From a virus, in IMG/VR virus record IMGVR_UViG_3300031673_014237, positions 1 through 46,317 of that record: a DNA stretch of 46,317 nucleotides, one strand, 5' to 3'. The notes under the pieces are model-generated. The model saw only the letters and a list, made by a program, of their open reading frames with translations. It was not told the DNA's origin and did no database searches. The position numbers and the translations under genes were made by a program. Each line of letters starts with the position of its first letter. Position 1 is the first letter of the stretch. Positions 22,974-31,481 of this stretch are shown here, piece by piece.

Positions 22974-24923
22974 TTATTGAAATTCCCCTACAAACCCAAG
23001 AAGGTCAGTAGAAACATTTGCATCTCCTTTTTTCTTTTTGACCTTTTCTATTGTAGCAGTTGTCCCGGGCTCGGCAGAAACTTTGAGATTTATATCTGTC
23101 TGAGATTTTTGATTCCCTGCTATTGCGCCAACTGCTCCTCCGACTCCTTGCCTTTCAAGGTTTCTTCTCATTTCCTCTCGTGATCTTTCTACGTTGCTCA
23201 ACTCTGGAGTTCCTGTTTCAGTTTTCTTTGTTTCGACCTCAATACCAAGCCTTTTCTTGACCCAATCAGGGATTACCCCCATAATCTTTTTTACTATATC
23301 TTCAACAAACAAATATGCATCAGTAAAAATAGTTTCAATAGTTTTCCATAAATCACGAAAATAAGTTATCAATGGATCCCAATTGCCAGTAAAAAGTCCA
23401 ATCCCGATACTCTTAATGAGATCAACAATAGCCCCGACTGTTCTTGAAAATATGTCCCAAACAAACCCTAAAATATCTCTAACTATTTCAGGAAATTCAT
23501 TCCAATGTCTTATCACCTGAATTATAGCGAAGCCTATTGCAGCAACGGCCACTACAACAGCAGCAATTGGTGCAAGTAGGGCAATCAAAGCAGGAGTCGC
23601 AATTGCCATTATAGCTCCTATTGCAAACGCTATTTGACCAAAAATAATTAACAAAGGTCCTATTGCAGCAACCAACGCCCCAATGATGATAATTATTGTT
23701 TTCCCAGTTGGCCCCAATTTTGTTAACCACTTAATCACAGGCATAAGCCGATCAATAACTGCAATTAATGCTCTTTTTAATATATCTCCAAAAGCCGCCG
23801 CCATCTGCATGACCCAGTTCATTGCAATTTTCAATCGGGAGGCTGTCGTTTTATATCTCAAATTAGCCTCTTTCGTTAATGCAATATTTTCTCGCCATGC
23901 TTTTTCACTTCTAGCCAGAGCTTTGCGAAACGTATCACCAGATTGAGCAGCTCCTAACAAACTCATTGAAACTCTAATACCGTCCATTCCGAGAAAATCA
24001 AGGATTTCGGAAACATTTTTTCCTTTTTTGTCCAGCTTGCCAAGTCCTTCTGTAAATTTCAAAAGCGTTTCAGCGGCATTATCCTTCCATGATTTTTCAA
24101 ATTCTGCCACTGACATCCCGGAAATCTTAGCAAACCCTTGCATTTTTTCACTGCCTGTTCCAAGTTCCTTGCTAATTCTCATCATAACTTGAGAAAATGC
24201 TGTACCTCCAGCCTCAGCATTTATGCCAATGGATGTTAATGCCGCTGAAAGTCCCATTATCTGAGCAGCCGACATTCCAGAAAGTTTTCCCGCTGTCTTC
24301 AACCTCCCTCCCATTTCAACAATTTCCCTTTCATTTGCAGCCATATTATTTCCAAGATCGACAATCACAGATCCAAGCCTATCGAAATCTTTTGAAGACA
24401 CCCCGACAACATTAGCAAATCTTGCAAGTTCCGTTGCCGCCTCTTCAGCAGTCATGTTAGTGGTTGCTCCCAAATCGGCCATGACCTTTGTAAATTTCAT
24501 CATGTCACCTTGTTTAATCCCCAACTGGCCTGCTGCCTCAGCAATACCAAAAATTTCCTGAGTGCCGAGGGGAATCTCCCGGGCCAATCCCATCAGACCC
24601 TTCTTCAATGCCTCAAATTGTGGCTCCGTTGCCTCAACTGTTTTACGTACTCCAGTAAAAGCACTTTCAAAATCAATGGAGGCTTTTGTTGCAATCCCTG
24701 CCATCAAGGTCAAAGGCAAGGTCAATTTCAGTGACATATTGCGCCCAACCTGGCCCATGCTTTTACCTATCTTCTGAAGGCTTCTCCCCAATGCTTGTGT
24801 CCGTCTATTAACCTCATCAATAGGTTTCGTCAACTGCCGAAATTTGCCCCCTATTCTAGTCAGAGGAGCACTGGCTTTATCCAAAACCCTCAAAATAACA
24901 CTGAGATCGTACTTGTCAGCCAT
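22974..24923 (-). CDS. Tail tape measure protein
   Basis: 649 residues. The TP901-type core is clear: FESAFTGVRKTVEATEPQFE, LGTQEIFGIAEAAGQLGI, TNMTAEEAATELARF, then GGTAFSQVMMRISKE. Hydrophobic segments follow at about 410-465. Length sets the tail length; at roughly 1.5 angstrom per residue this gives a tail near 100 nm (rough estimate). The ATG overlaps the end of the frameshift extension of the chaperone gene. Confidence 0.92.
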   Translation of the reverse strand: MADKYDLSVILRVLDKASAPLTRIGGKFRQLTKPIDEVNRRTQALGRSLQKIGKSMGQVGRNMSLKLTLPLTLMAGIATKASIDFESAFTGVRKTVEATEPQFEALKKGLMGLAREIPLGTQEIFGIAEAAGQLGIKQGDMMKFTKVMADLGATTNMTAEEAATELARFANVVGVSSKDFDRLGSVIVDLGNNMAANEREIVEMGGRLKTAGKLSGMSAAQIMGLSAALTSIGINAEAGGTAFSQVMMRISKELGTGSEKMQGFAKISGMSVAEFEKSWKDNAAETLLKFTEGLGKLDKKGKNVSEILDFLGMDGIRVSMSLLGAAQSGDTFRKALARSEKAWRENIALTKEANLRYKTTASRLKIAMNWVMQMAAAFGDILKRALIAVIDRLMPVIKWLTKLGPTGKTIIIIIGALVAAIGPLLIIFGQIAFAIGAIMAIATPALIALLAPIAAVVVAVAAIGFAIIQVIRHWNEFPEIVRDILGFVWDIFSRTVGAIVDLIKSIGIGLFTGNWDPLITYFRDLWKTIETIFTDAYLFVEDIVKKIMGVIPDWVKKRLGIEVETKKTETGTPELSNVERSREEMRRNLERQGVGGAVGAIAGNQKSQTDINLKVSAEPGTTATIEKVKKKKGDANVSTDLLGFVGEFQ

Positions 24924-25067
24924 CCTTCAACCACCTTGCAATTTGATTTGACCCTTTACGCCAAAACTCTAAATCATCCATATCCATTTCCCAAATCTCA
25001 CTGGGCTGAAAATGAAACAGATATGCTATCCCCCAGACTAACTCTTCCCAGTCTGGAGGAAATCTGC
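24916..25067 (-). CDS. -1 frameshift extension of the tail assembly chaperone (gpE'/gp42-like)
   Basis: Read only after a -1 shift at T TTT TTG (25074-25068). It adds 50 residues (GRFPPDWEELVWGIAYLFHF, QPSEIWEMDMDDLEFWRKGS, NQIARWLKDG) to residue 92 of the gp41-like protein and ends at TGA 24918-24916, inside the tape-measure start. P2 uses the same heptamer for its E+E' product. The Trp/hydrophobic-rich sequence and clean placement before the tape measure support it. Confidence 0.82.
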
Positions 25068-25343
25068 CAAAAAAGACATTAGACCCTCAACAATTGGCTC
25101 AACATCTTCCATATCAATCTCGTCAGCAGATTCGACTGGAATGTCAGCAACACCAGCAATCAAAGGGATCAACTCCGCAGGGGCAACTTTCCCCTCTCTC
25201 TCGGCAAAGTCTTTTGGCAACAAGCGCAAATGCTTCAATTTTAGACGACCCATTTTCAGTTGATTAACATCAACCGTGCCACCCCCCTCTTTGGGAATTG
25301 GAATGGAATACTTCAGTTTTACGATACCTTTTTCATTGTCCAT
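25038..25343 (-). CDS. Mu gp41-like tail assembly chaperone (0-frame product)
   Basis: 101 residues. GIVKLKYSIPIPKEGGGTVD, VNQLKMGRLKLKHLRLLP then LIPLIAGV match the phage tail assembly chaperone family of Mu gp41 and P2 gpE (four-helix proteins that bind the tape measure). A slippery site near the 3' end gives a longer product. Confidence 0.88.
   Translation of the reverse strand: MDNEKGIVKLKYSIPIPKEGGGTVDVNQLKMGRLKLKHLRLLPKDFAEREGKVAPAELIPLIAGVADIPVESADEIDMEDVEPIVEGLMSFLADFLQTGKS
25068..25074 (-). other. Programmed -1 frameshift site, T TTT TTG
   Basis: In the 0 frame the codons are TCT TTT TTG, which fits X XXY YYZ. The downstream -1 frame is open for 50 codons and has coding character. 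No obvious downstream pseudoknot was checked. Confidence 0.8.
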
Positions 25344-25351
25344 AAATCACC

Positions 25352-25747
25352 TTAGCTTTCTGAGGTTGTCTCTGTCCAGTAAGGGCCTTCAAAAACAACT
25401 TCGGTCTCTCCCTCCCCACCAGTGACTGTGAAGTTACGCAAGCATGTTGCTCCTTCCATTGTGTATTCTTTCCCTCCACCGGCAGCGCGGAAAATGATAG
25501 TGCCATTTCCCATTATGGAAGCAAGCTCACTCAGACTGATGTCATCCCTATCTGTGATTGTAACTTCACACCGTGCAGGCACCGGTTCCTCAACATAACC
25601 ATGTGGACCTGTGTCCCCCTGAACTGCCTTCAGCTCAAAATTCGGTTGTCCTGAAATGCCAATGCCGACGGCCTTTGCCCCTGCCTTATTGAGAAGAAGA
25701 TTCCCATTTACAAGGACTTCTACCCGGCCTGTAATTTTTCCTGCCAT
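25352..25747 (-). CDS. M: Tail tube protein, Mu gpM-like
   Basis: 131 residues. GRVEVLVNGNLLLNKAGAKA and GPHGYVEEPVPARCEVTITD are typical of the Phage_tail_tube family of Mu gpM/P2 FII type. It lies directly after the sheath gene, the usual order. Confidence 0.92.
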   Translation of the reverse strand: MAGKITGRVEVLVNGNLLLNKAGAKAVGIGISGQPNFELKAVQGDTGPHGYVEEPVPARCEVTITDRDDISLSELASIMGNGTIIFRAAGGGKEYTMEGATCLRNFTVTGGEGETEVVFEGPYWTETTSES

Positions 25748-25775
25748 TTTCTTTTTCCTCCTTTGTTAAAATAAA

Positions 25776-25824
25776 AAGGCCAAATGCAAATAAGAATACT
25801 TTTTCTTATTCAGCAGTTGGCCTT
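25776..25824 (-). terminator. Two-tier hairpin between sheath and tube genes
   Basis: Outer stem AAGGCCAA (25776-25783) with TTGGCCTT (25817-25824); inner stem AATAAGAA (25789-25796) with TTCTTATT (25803-25810). It lies in the 139-base gap after the sheath stop. It may be an attenuator or mRNA-processing site. On the minus strand it is followed by TTATTTTAAC, only weakly T-rich. Confidence 0.55.
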
Positions 25825-25886
25825 CTGGTGGTTGCCTCACTTCTGCTTACAATTAAATATCAAAGCCTTAGATCAAATAATCTCCT

Positions 25887-27464
25887 TTACAAAATGAACT
25901 GAATTTGTCCAGCTAAGATCCTGAATTGGTTGATCAAATCGCTTGGAATGAGAACGTCAATCCTGTTTCTGTCTGTATCATTTCGAAGAACAACCAAGTT
26001 CTCAATAAACTCATCCAAATTTTCTATGAGCCCTTTGTCTCGCAGCAAGGTAAACAAGGCAACAGTCTCCGCCTTCACCGTTTTGGGTGTCGCTACATAA
26101 CTTCCCGGTTGAACAGGAAAAGTGTCATCAGCCAATTTGAATCTCGGAATGATAAAGCGGGAAACCATTCTCGCTTTATATTGATACCGAATCTCCCCCA
26201 GCGTTGCCAGGGTTTGAATATCAAGATAACTCGGATCAAGCGTATTGAGGGCAGTCTTCTGATAAGTAGTAATACATCTTTCAATTACCACATTTCCGCC
26301 AGTATCCACTAAATGAGTTGCAACACCATCTTTAAGATGAATGTCCCTCTCTGCCCTAGAATAACGGTCTTCAATTTTAGGAGGTAAAATATCCTTTAAT
26401 TTCAAGAAGTGCAACGGTCTCGCAGGATCATTATTCAAATTCCATGCAGCAATGGCCCCTAATGCCGCAGCCCATTCTTCTGGCGGGTTAGGAGATCCAG
26501 TGGCACCCATGATCGTATTATGAGGAGAGTTTCTCCCTCCCCCGGCAGCAGTTGCAGCAACCCTTGTTGTCAGCCCCGCATGACTGTCCCTTATCATTGT
26601 GAACCCGTGTCCTTGCAGATCATTCAACGGATCAAACCTATCTTCAAGTTCTCCCTCTATTGCGGTCAAATTAGTCGTATCAACATAAGGCTGAATAATA
26701 TAATGGTACTGATCGTTGTCAATTAATGCCCAGGCACTATCAAGATGAACGGTGCCGGTTCCTCCAGCAAAGGATAAAACAGAACCTCCGCCTCCGCCAG
26801 AATCCCTCTGCACAGACGCACTAAAACAAGAAGGGGTAACCTGGCCTTGATAATAATTCGCCCTGATATCTATTTGGTTGCCCAAAGTGCCAGAGAACAT
26901 TGCTTCAAGTGTTATATGCCCGTGACTTCCAGCCCCATGATCAGATGCAGAGGCCCAAATAGGCAGATCGTCCATTGAATTGATCAGCGTCTCCAGATTA
27001 GTTGCAACATCGGCTGCACTCTCCCCGGCAGCAATATCCAAATAGCACGTTTTCCCATTAATCATCAAATACCATGTGCCTGCCACAGACGCGTCTGCTT
27101 CATTTAAAGCAGTTGAAAATTCAAGATCACAGCTTGCATGAACATCTCCAGTCGAAACCAAAAGAGCTAACGCCTGCAATTCTGTATTGGGATTGTTTGC
27201 CTTAAAAACCTTACACATCCTGGCCAGAGGAGAGCCAATGCCGAAAAATCCGTCTGCAAGATTGTCGTTTGTAATCGCCATCAGAATATCGTTGTCTGCA
27301 CTGCCAACCTGGTCTGCTGGCGTCTTTGAGTGCCCGGATTTTTGGCCTATAATTAAGGCTCTATGAGGGTTCTGGATTAACCCCTTGAGTGCCCTCGAAT
27401 TATCAACCTCCAAATAAACACCCGGAGTTCGGATCGTTGTTGGAATATTGTTAAAAGAAATCAT
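25887..27464 (-). CDS. L: Contractile tail sheath protein, Mu gpL-like
   Basis: 525 residues. N-terminal MISFNNIPTTIRTPGVYLEV, middle ELQALALLVSTGDVH and C-terminal ATLGEIRYQYKARMVSRFII, RVLIPSDLINQF-type blocks follow Mu gpL. There is a Gly-rich loop (RDSGGGGGSVLSF) near the middle. This gene shows the phage is a myovirus. Confidence 0.93.
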   Translation of the reverse strand: MISFNNIPTTIRTPGVYLEVDNSRALKGLIQNPHRALIIGQKSGHSKTPADQVGSADNDILMAITNDNLADGFFGIGSPLARMCKVFKANNPNTELQALALLVSTGDVHASCDLEFSTALNEADASVAGTWYLMINGKTCYLDIAAGESAADVATNLETLINSMDDLPIWASASDHGAGSHGHITLEAMFSGTLGNQIDIRANYYQGQVTPSCFSASVQRDSGGGGGSVLSFAGGTGTVHLDSAWALIDNDQYHYIIQPYVDTTNLTAIEGELEDRFDPLNDLQGHGFTMIRDSHAGLTTRVAATAAGGGRNSPHNTIMGATGSPNPPEEWAAALGAIAAWNLNNDPARPLHFLKLKDILPPKIEDRYSRAERDIHLKDGVATHLVDTGGNVVIERCITTYQKTALNTLDPSYLDIQTLATLGEIRYQYKARMVSRFIIPRFKLADDTFPVQPGSYVATPKTVKAETVALFTLLRDKGLIENLDEFIENLVVLRNDTDRNRIDVLIPSDLINQFRILAGQIQFIL

Positions 27465-27496
27465 AGTTTACTCCTCCTCGTTCTCGTTTGTTTTTT

Positions 27497-27697
27497 CTAT
27501 TTCTTTGAAATAACAGATTGTTTTTTAACAACTTGTTTTCCTATTATTACACTTCCGTCTCTGATTCTCCTATTCCAATAACGCCCCAAAGGGCCTCTTG
27601 TTGGTTTCATGGCTCCTTCTTTTGGCAAGGGTCTCTTCGTTTTTGGATCGCGCACTATCAGATCATTCACAGGAATTAAAAATTCTTTACCGTACAT
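27497..27697 (-). CDS. Mu gp38-like DUF2635 protein, 66 aa
   Basis: VRDPKTKRPLPKEGAMKPTR, then YWNRRIRDGSVI is the DUF2635 signature. The family always lies just before the sheath gene in Mu-type tails; the function is not known. Confidence 0.87.
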   Translation of the reverse strand: MYGKEFLIPVNDLIVRDPKTKRPLPKEGAMKPTRGPLGRYWNRRIRDGSVIIGKQVVKKQSVISKK

Positions 27698-27700
27698 AGT

Positions 27701-28354
27701 TTAGCTCCTTCTCTTTTCATCATAGGTTTCAAATTTCACACCAAACCCCCGCCCAAAGGCCCCATATCGAGGATCATCAGTCAAATCCACTATTGAGGTC
27801 ATATCAGGCATAAACGCTGTAACTGGCACCCCACCAACTGGCAAATGAGCACTGGGAGACAAAACCCATTGAGCATAGACAGTATTAAAATCATCCAATG
27901 CCTCTACTCCGACATCAACCCCGTCATCATCATCAATTCGAGTTACAGTCACAAATTCAAACTGATACCAAAAAGTGGCTCGTGTAATACCAATAGTTCT
28001 TCCCCCTCCATATGAAACCAGATCTTCTGTTCCCGGTATTTGCCAGCCCAGGATTGCTTTGAAGATCTCTGCCCTGACATCATGCAATGTATCATAGGCT
28101 GTCAAGCCTGTCTTGTCTTTATCTGATGAGGCATTGTCTAGAGCAACAATTACCCCAAACCTTTCTGTTATCTTCTGACTGATTCCACTGTCAAGATCAT
28201 TTGCTTTTGCTGTCTCGGTCAATGGGATTACAAATGCAACTTCCTTGGTCAATGTACCTGTCAGGGCATAGGCCAGTTCAGCAGCCCCGGCAATCATATC
28301 ACCGAAACGAGTTTCCGCAGCACGTAATTTTAAAACTATTGGTCCTATCTTCAC
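27701..28354 (-). CDS. Mu gp37-like tail terminator/completion protein
   Basis: 217 residues. ALDNASSDKDKTGLTAYDTL, then AILGWQIPG and GITRATFWYQFEFVTVTRID match the gp37-like tail terminator family. It sits at the head/tail gene border as in Mu. ATG overlaps the gp10-like stop. Confidence 0.82.
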   Translation of the reverse strand: MKIGPIVLKLRAAETRFGDMIAGAAELAYALTGTLTKEVAFVIPLTETAKANDLDSGISQKITERFGVIVALDNASSDKDKTGLTAYDTLHDVRAEIFKAILGWQIPGTEDLVSYGGGRTIGITRATFWYQFEFVTVTRIDDDDGVDVGVEALDDFNTVYAQWVLSPSAHLPVGGVPVTAFMPDMTSIVDLTDDPRYGAFGRGFGVKFETYDEKRRS

Positions 28355-28818
28355 TACATTCCCTCAAATGGTTTTCCTATTATCTCAAAAGAAACCTTAC
28401 CAACCCGACTAAGGATACCTCCAAAATGCTCATTCACTGCTGGTTCAAGCCATGGTCTTGGCTCGATATGTTCTGTTCCTTTTTCAAGGAAAACTCCATA
28501 AGGCGCACCGGCTTCATTTCCAACCTCAACTTCCATATGACGCACATCAAACATAATCGACCGGAGCAATTCTCCATAGTCAACGGCAGGGGCCTCTCCA
28601 GGGGCAGATGCAATATGAAAATTCTTTCCCCTCCGATATCTCATGCCCGTTTTTGGAGTTTTTTTCATTGAATCGATAATTGTATTGCGAATATCATTAG
28701 CACCAATTGCCAACTCCTGCGTGACTACATCGGGAATTTCAGCCACAGTTTTCTGAATCTTCTTCCCAATCTCATCCAACTTTTTGTTCATTTTTTTCAA
28801 TGCCTCTGAATCGATCAT
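28354..28818 (-). CDS. HK97 gp10-like head-tail protein
   Basis: 154 residues. Helical start, then YRRGKNFHIASAPGEAPAVD and YGVFLEKGTEHIEPRPWLEP are the HK97_gp10 pattern ('G...H.AS.pGe.Pa...G.L...Y...lE.GT....prPfl.Pa'). Confidence 0.9.
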   Translation of the reverse strand: MIDSEALKKMNKKLDEIGKKIQKTVAEIPDVVTQELAIGANDIRNTIIDSMKKTPKTGMRYRRGKNFHIASAPGEAPAVDYGELLRSIMFDVRHMEVEVGNEAGAPYGVFLEKGTEHIEPRPWLEPAVNEHFGGILSRVGKVSFEIIGKPFEGM

Positions 28819-29309
28819 GCTGAATATCCTGTGCCTCTCTCTTCGATCTCTTCTGCTGCAATTGAGAGATATTCTTTTGCCTCTGCAACATTCACAATAC
28901 TATCAACCCGAAAAAGTCTTCCCTTAACAGACGAGCCGTTTTGAAGGAATAGATAATAATCAGATTTTAACGGTCCCAAATCCGGCATGGATTTAAATCC
29001 AATATCAAATGCTCCTCCAAATTCCTTGCCCAAATTCGCTACTGCTAGATGTCGAACAATAAACTCGTGTGTAACCGTCTCGTTTACCTGCTTGCCCCTG
29101 ATATACTTTTGACCTGTCCCTTTGTAACCAACAGGAGAAAATCCCATCCAGACGGTCGTCAATGGGGCAAGGTAATCAAATCCACTTCCACCAAATCCTT
29201 CTCCAAAAGGAAAGCCAAATCCAAAATCAAAACCACCAGCCTCATTTGGCTCCTGAGAAGGCTTTAAAATCTGAACCCTATTCACAAATTTTGGAGCGAT
29301 CCAGCTCAT
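28815..29309 (-). CDS. Phage head-tail joining (head completion) protein
   Basis: 164 residues. Beta-rich; VTHEFIVRHL, then SSVKGRLFRVDSIVNVAEAK, YLSIAAEEI fit the Phage_H_T_join family (SPP1 gp16 type). An unusual Gly/Phe-rich insert (FDFGFGFPFGEGFGGSGFDY) lies near residue 25-45. Genes around it overlap by four bases. Confidence 0.8.
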   Translation of the reverse strand: MSWIAPKFVNRVQILKPSQEPNEAGGFDFGFGFPFGEGFGGSGFDYLAPLTTVWMGFSPVGYKGTGQKYIRGKQVNETVTHEFIVRHLAVANLGKEFGGAFDIGFKSMPDLGPLKSDYYLFLQNGSSVKGRLFRVDSIVNVAEAKEYLSIAAEEIEERGTGYSA

Positions 29310-29977
29310 CTTATAATCATCGTCCCCCGCCGATATAAATCCAAAAATGTTCGGGCTTCAGGTGGCGGATTCTTTGGATCAATAACCCGTGTCGCATATG
29401 CTGCCCCGACCCAGATTATAACCCCATCTCGAATTGGCCTCGGCACATCATCTGCTGCCTCGCCATATCCCGCCTTGAACTCAATCAAAAATCCGCCATA
29501 ATCCCGGACTGTATTTTGTGGAGCAGTAACAGATTTCTTCAAGACAATCCTGCCAGGAGTGCCTTGTGTAATGACATAATAATTATCTGAATCATATTCA
29601 GTTTCAACATCATCTTCATCTAGTGTTGCAACCTTAGTCACAGAGATCAATGGAGGGCACGGCAACTCAACCGTCGTCCTCGGCCAATAATCCATTTTCA
29701 CTTGAATTGTTTGCTCAATAAAGGCCCGGCCAGTATATTCCTCAGCCGCCCCCCTAACGGCTTCAACGAACCCCTCCAGCATGCTATCATGGTCAGCGTA
29801 ATCAATACCGGAAAAAGACTTCACCTCATCAATAGTAACGGGTTCAATGGCCGGGCCTGATATAACCTCCCAAACACGGTTTCCGTGAGAAGGCAATACT
29901 TTAGAAATCAACCTGCCCGTTTTACGGGCAAGACCTTCTCCAAAACCAAATTCCTGCTCTGCTAATCCGTAGCTCAT
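29306..29977 (-). CDS. Phage gp6-like head-tail connector
   Basis: 223 residues. EPVTIDEVKSFSGIDYADHD, then AAEEYTGRAFIEQT and WPRTTVELPCPPLISVTKVA are the gp6/DUF3199-type connector pattern. The first 35 residues (EFGFGEGLARKTGR) are an extra N-terminal piece. Confidence 0.88.
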   Translation of the reverse strand: MSYGLAEQEFGFGEGLARKTGRLISKVLPSHGNRVWEVISGPAIEPVTIDEVKSFSGIDYADHDSMLEGFVEAVRGAAEEYTGRAFIEQTIQVKMDYWPRTTVELPCPPLISVTKVATLDEDDVETEYDSDNYYVITQGTPGRIVLKKSVTAPQNTVRDYGGFLIEFKAGYGEAADDVPRPIRDGVIIWVGAAYATRVIDPKNPPPEARTFLDLYRRGTMIIR

Positions 29978-30388
29978 TTAAAGTCCTAATGCCTTCTTCA
30001 ACCGTTTTACTTCATCATCAGAGAGATTCGATGCCGGAGCGGTTGCGGCAATTCCCAAATCCTTTGCCTTATTCAAAATCAGGCGATTTGAAACTCCCAG
30101 ATCCTTTGCCAACTGAAAAACTCGGATATAGGGATTGTCTTCCTCCCCTGTCTCCTCTGATTTCTCTTCAACGGTTTCCTCTTTAATCTCTGGAGCAGAC
30201 TCAACAACAGCCCTTTCCGAAGGCTCTGGCATTGCCCTCTCTCTAACAAATGACGCAATTTTAAGATTGTAAACAAGCAAGTTGGCTAAATCTTTCTCAA
30301 CATCCTCTTCCAATCCCGCCTGAAAAAGCCGGATGTGAATGCCATCAACTGCCACTGGCATTGTTTTTGTTATTCGAATCTTAGGCAA
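29978..30388 (-). CDS. Head-region protein with C-terminal IF2_N-like domain, 136 aa
   Basis: N-terminal 55 residues (PKIRITKTMPVAVDGIHIRL) resemble small phage proteins found beside connectors. A Glu-rich linker (about 60-90) leads to YIRVFQLAKDLGVSNRLILN, KAKDLGIAAT and SNLSDDEVKRLKKALG, which follows the IF2_N domain found at the N-terminus of bacterial initiation factor IF2. Such a domain in a phage structural region is odd. Its role (binding or oligomerisation) is not known. Confidence 0.7.
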   Translation of the reverse strand: MPKIRITKTMPVAVDGIHIRLFQAGLEEDVEKDLANLLVYNLKIASFVRERAMPEPSERAVVESAPEIKEETVEEKSEETGEEDNPYIRVFQLAKDLGVSNRLILNKAKDLGIAATAPASNLSDDEVKRLKKALGL

Positions 30389-30400
30389 AATATACCTCCT

Positions 30401-30892
30401 TTATTCAACAACCTTTCCACCAGTACCAACAATTGACCATATCCCATCCGTAAAGCACTTTATGTGCACCCAGGGATCGCTTGCGGCTGACGTATGCATT
30501 TCCCATCCGCTTCCCGCTCCTCCAGTAGAAAGAAGGAGAATACAGGCAGCGCCAGAAATTGAAAAATCTAATTCTGCCGTCGCATTGGTGAATGTCCCGG
30601 TTGGATCTCCTCTCAGCATTATCATTAAATCGGCCCCAACAGAACAAGACCCGAGCCGACACGACGCACTCCATGCAGCCGCAGCCCCCGCGGAAAATAT
30701 GAGAGTGCCATAACTGATAGGCAACTCCACTACAGAAAAACATTCTGCGGTAACACTTGGGTTTATCACAATGACAGGGCTTCTTATTGCCCCTCCTGAT
30801 TCCACTCTAGCCATTCCGCCGGAGCCGAAAACAAAAGCGTCTCCCCCTCGTTCTTGATATACTTTTGTTTGATAAGTTTCATCTTGGGCCAT
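30401..30892 (-). CDS. Putative capsid decoration protein, paralog 1 (163 aa)
   Basis: Starts MAQDETYQTKVYQERGGDAF, then GSGGMARVESGG, almost the same as the next gene upstream. The rest is beta-rich and ends SDPWVHIKCFTDGIWSIVGT. The position just after the capsid gene and beta-rich content suggest a decoration or head-fibre protein. No named family. Confidence 0.65.
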   Translation of the reverse strand: MAQDETYQTKVYQERGGDAFVFGSGGMARVESGGAIRSPVIVINPSVTAECFSVVELPISYGTLIFSAGAAAAWSASCRLGSCSVGADLMIMLRGDPTGTFTNATAELDFSISGAACILLLSTGGAGSGWEMHTSAASDPWVHIKCFTDGIWSIVGTGGKVVE

Positions 30893-30910
30893 AATAAAAG
30901 CCTCCTATTT

Positions 30911-31411
30911 TTATTCAGTTATACTTCCATTTTGGGCAACAATTGACCAGACATCATCTGCGAAGCACTTCAGTTGAACCCAAGGATCACTTGCGCCTGA
31001 CGTATGCATTTCAAAGCTGAGTATGGCTCTGCCTTCAGACCCAAGAAGAGTGCACCCTGAAAGAGATACTTCGATAATAGTGCTATAGTTAGTAAATGTG
31101 CCAGTAATATCTCCTCTTAGCAATAGCGTCACATCAGCTCCAACAGAGACAGAAGTAAGCCAAAAAGAACCGTTGATCAAATTGGACTCAGCAGAAAATA
31201 TAACAATTCCCCTGCTAAAAGGGAGATTTACTTCAGAAAGAACACCTACGCCAGCCCCAGCATCAGATACAGAATTAAGACCAAGAATCTTTCGACAAGG
31301 AATAAAAGCCCCTCCCGATTCTATTCTCCCCATTCCACCAGACCCAAAAATAAGGGCATTCCCTCCCTGCTCTTGATATACAGCAGTTTGATAAGTTTCA
31401 TCTTGAGCCAT
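30911..31411 (-). CDS. Putative capsid decoration protein, paralog 2 (166 aa)
   Basis: Shares the N-terminal block MAQDETYQTAVYQEQGGNAL and GSGGMGRIESGG and the C-terminal SDPWVQLKCFADDVWSIVAQ with the adjacent gene; the middles have diverged. This is a tandem duplication. The variable middle could present different surfaces on the capsid. Confidence 0.65.
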   Translation of the reverse strand: MAQDETYQTAVYQEQGGNALIFGSGGMGRIESGGAFIPCRKILGLNSVSDAGAGVGVLSEVNLPFSRGIVIFSAESNLINGSFWLTSVSVGADVTLLLRGDITGTFTNYSTIIEVSLSGCTLLGSEGRAILSFEMHTSGASDPWVQLKCFADDVWSIVAQNGSITE

Positions 31412-31432
31412 AGCTCATTCTCCTTTTAATCA

Positions 31433-31455
31433 GGGAGGGGCTTTTCTCCCCTCCC
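31433..31455 (-). terminator. GC-rich 8-bp hairpin between decoration-like genes
   Basis: GGGAGGGG (31433-31440) pairs with CCCCTCCC (31448-31455), loop of seven bases. On the minus strand TGATTAAAAGG follows, so there is no U-tail; it may be an mRNA-stabilising hairpin or attenuator. Confidence 0.55.
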
Positions 31456-31481
31456 GTTATCCTAAAGTGAAAGCTCAAGCC

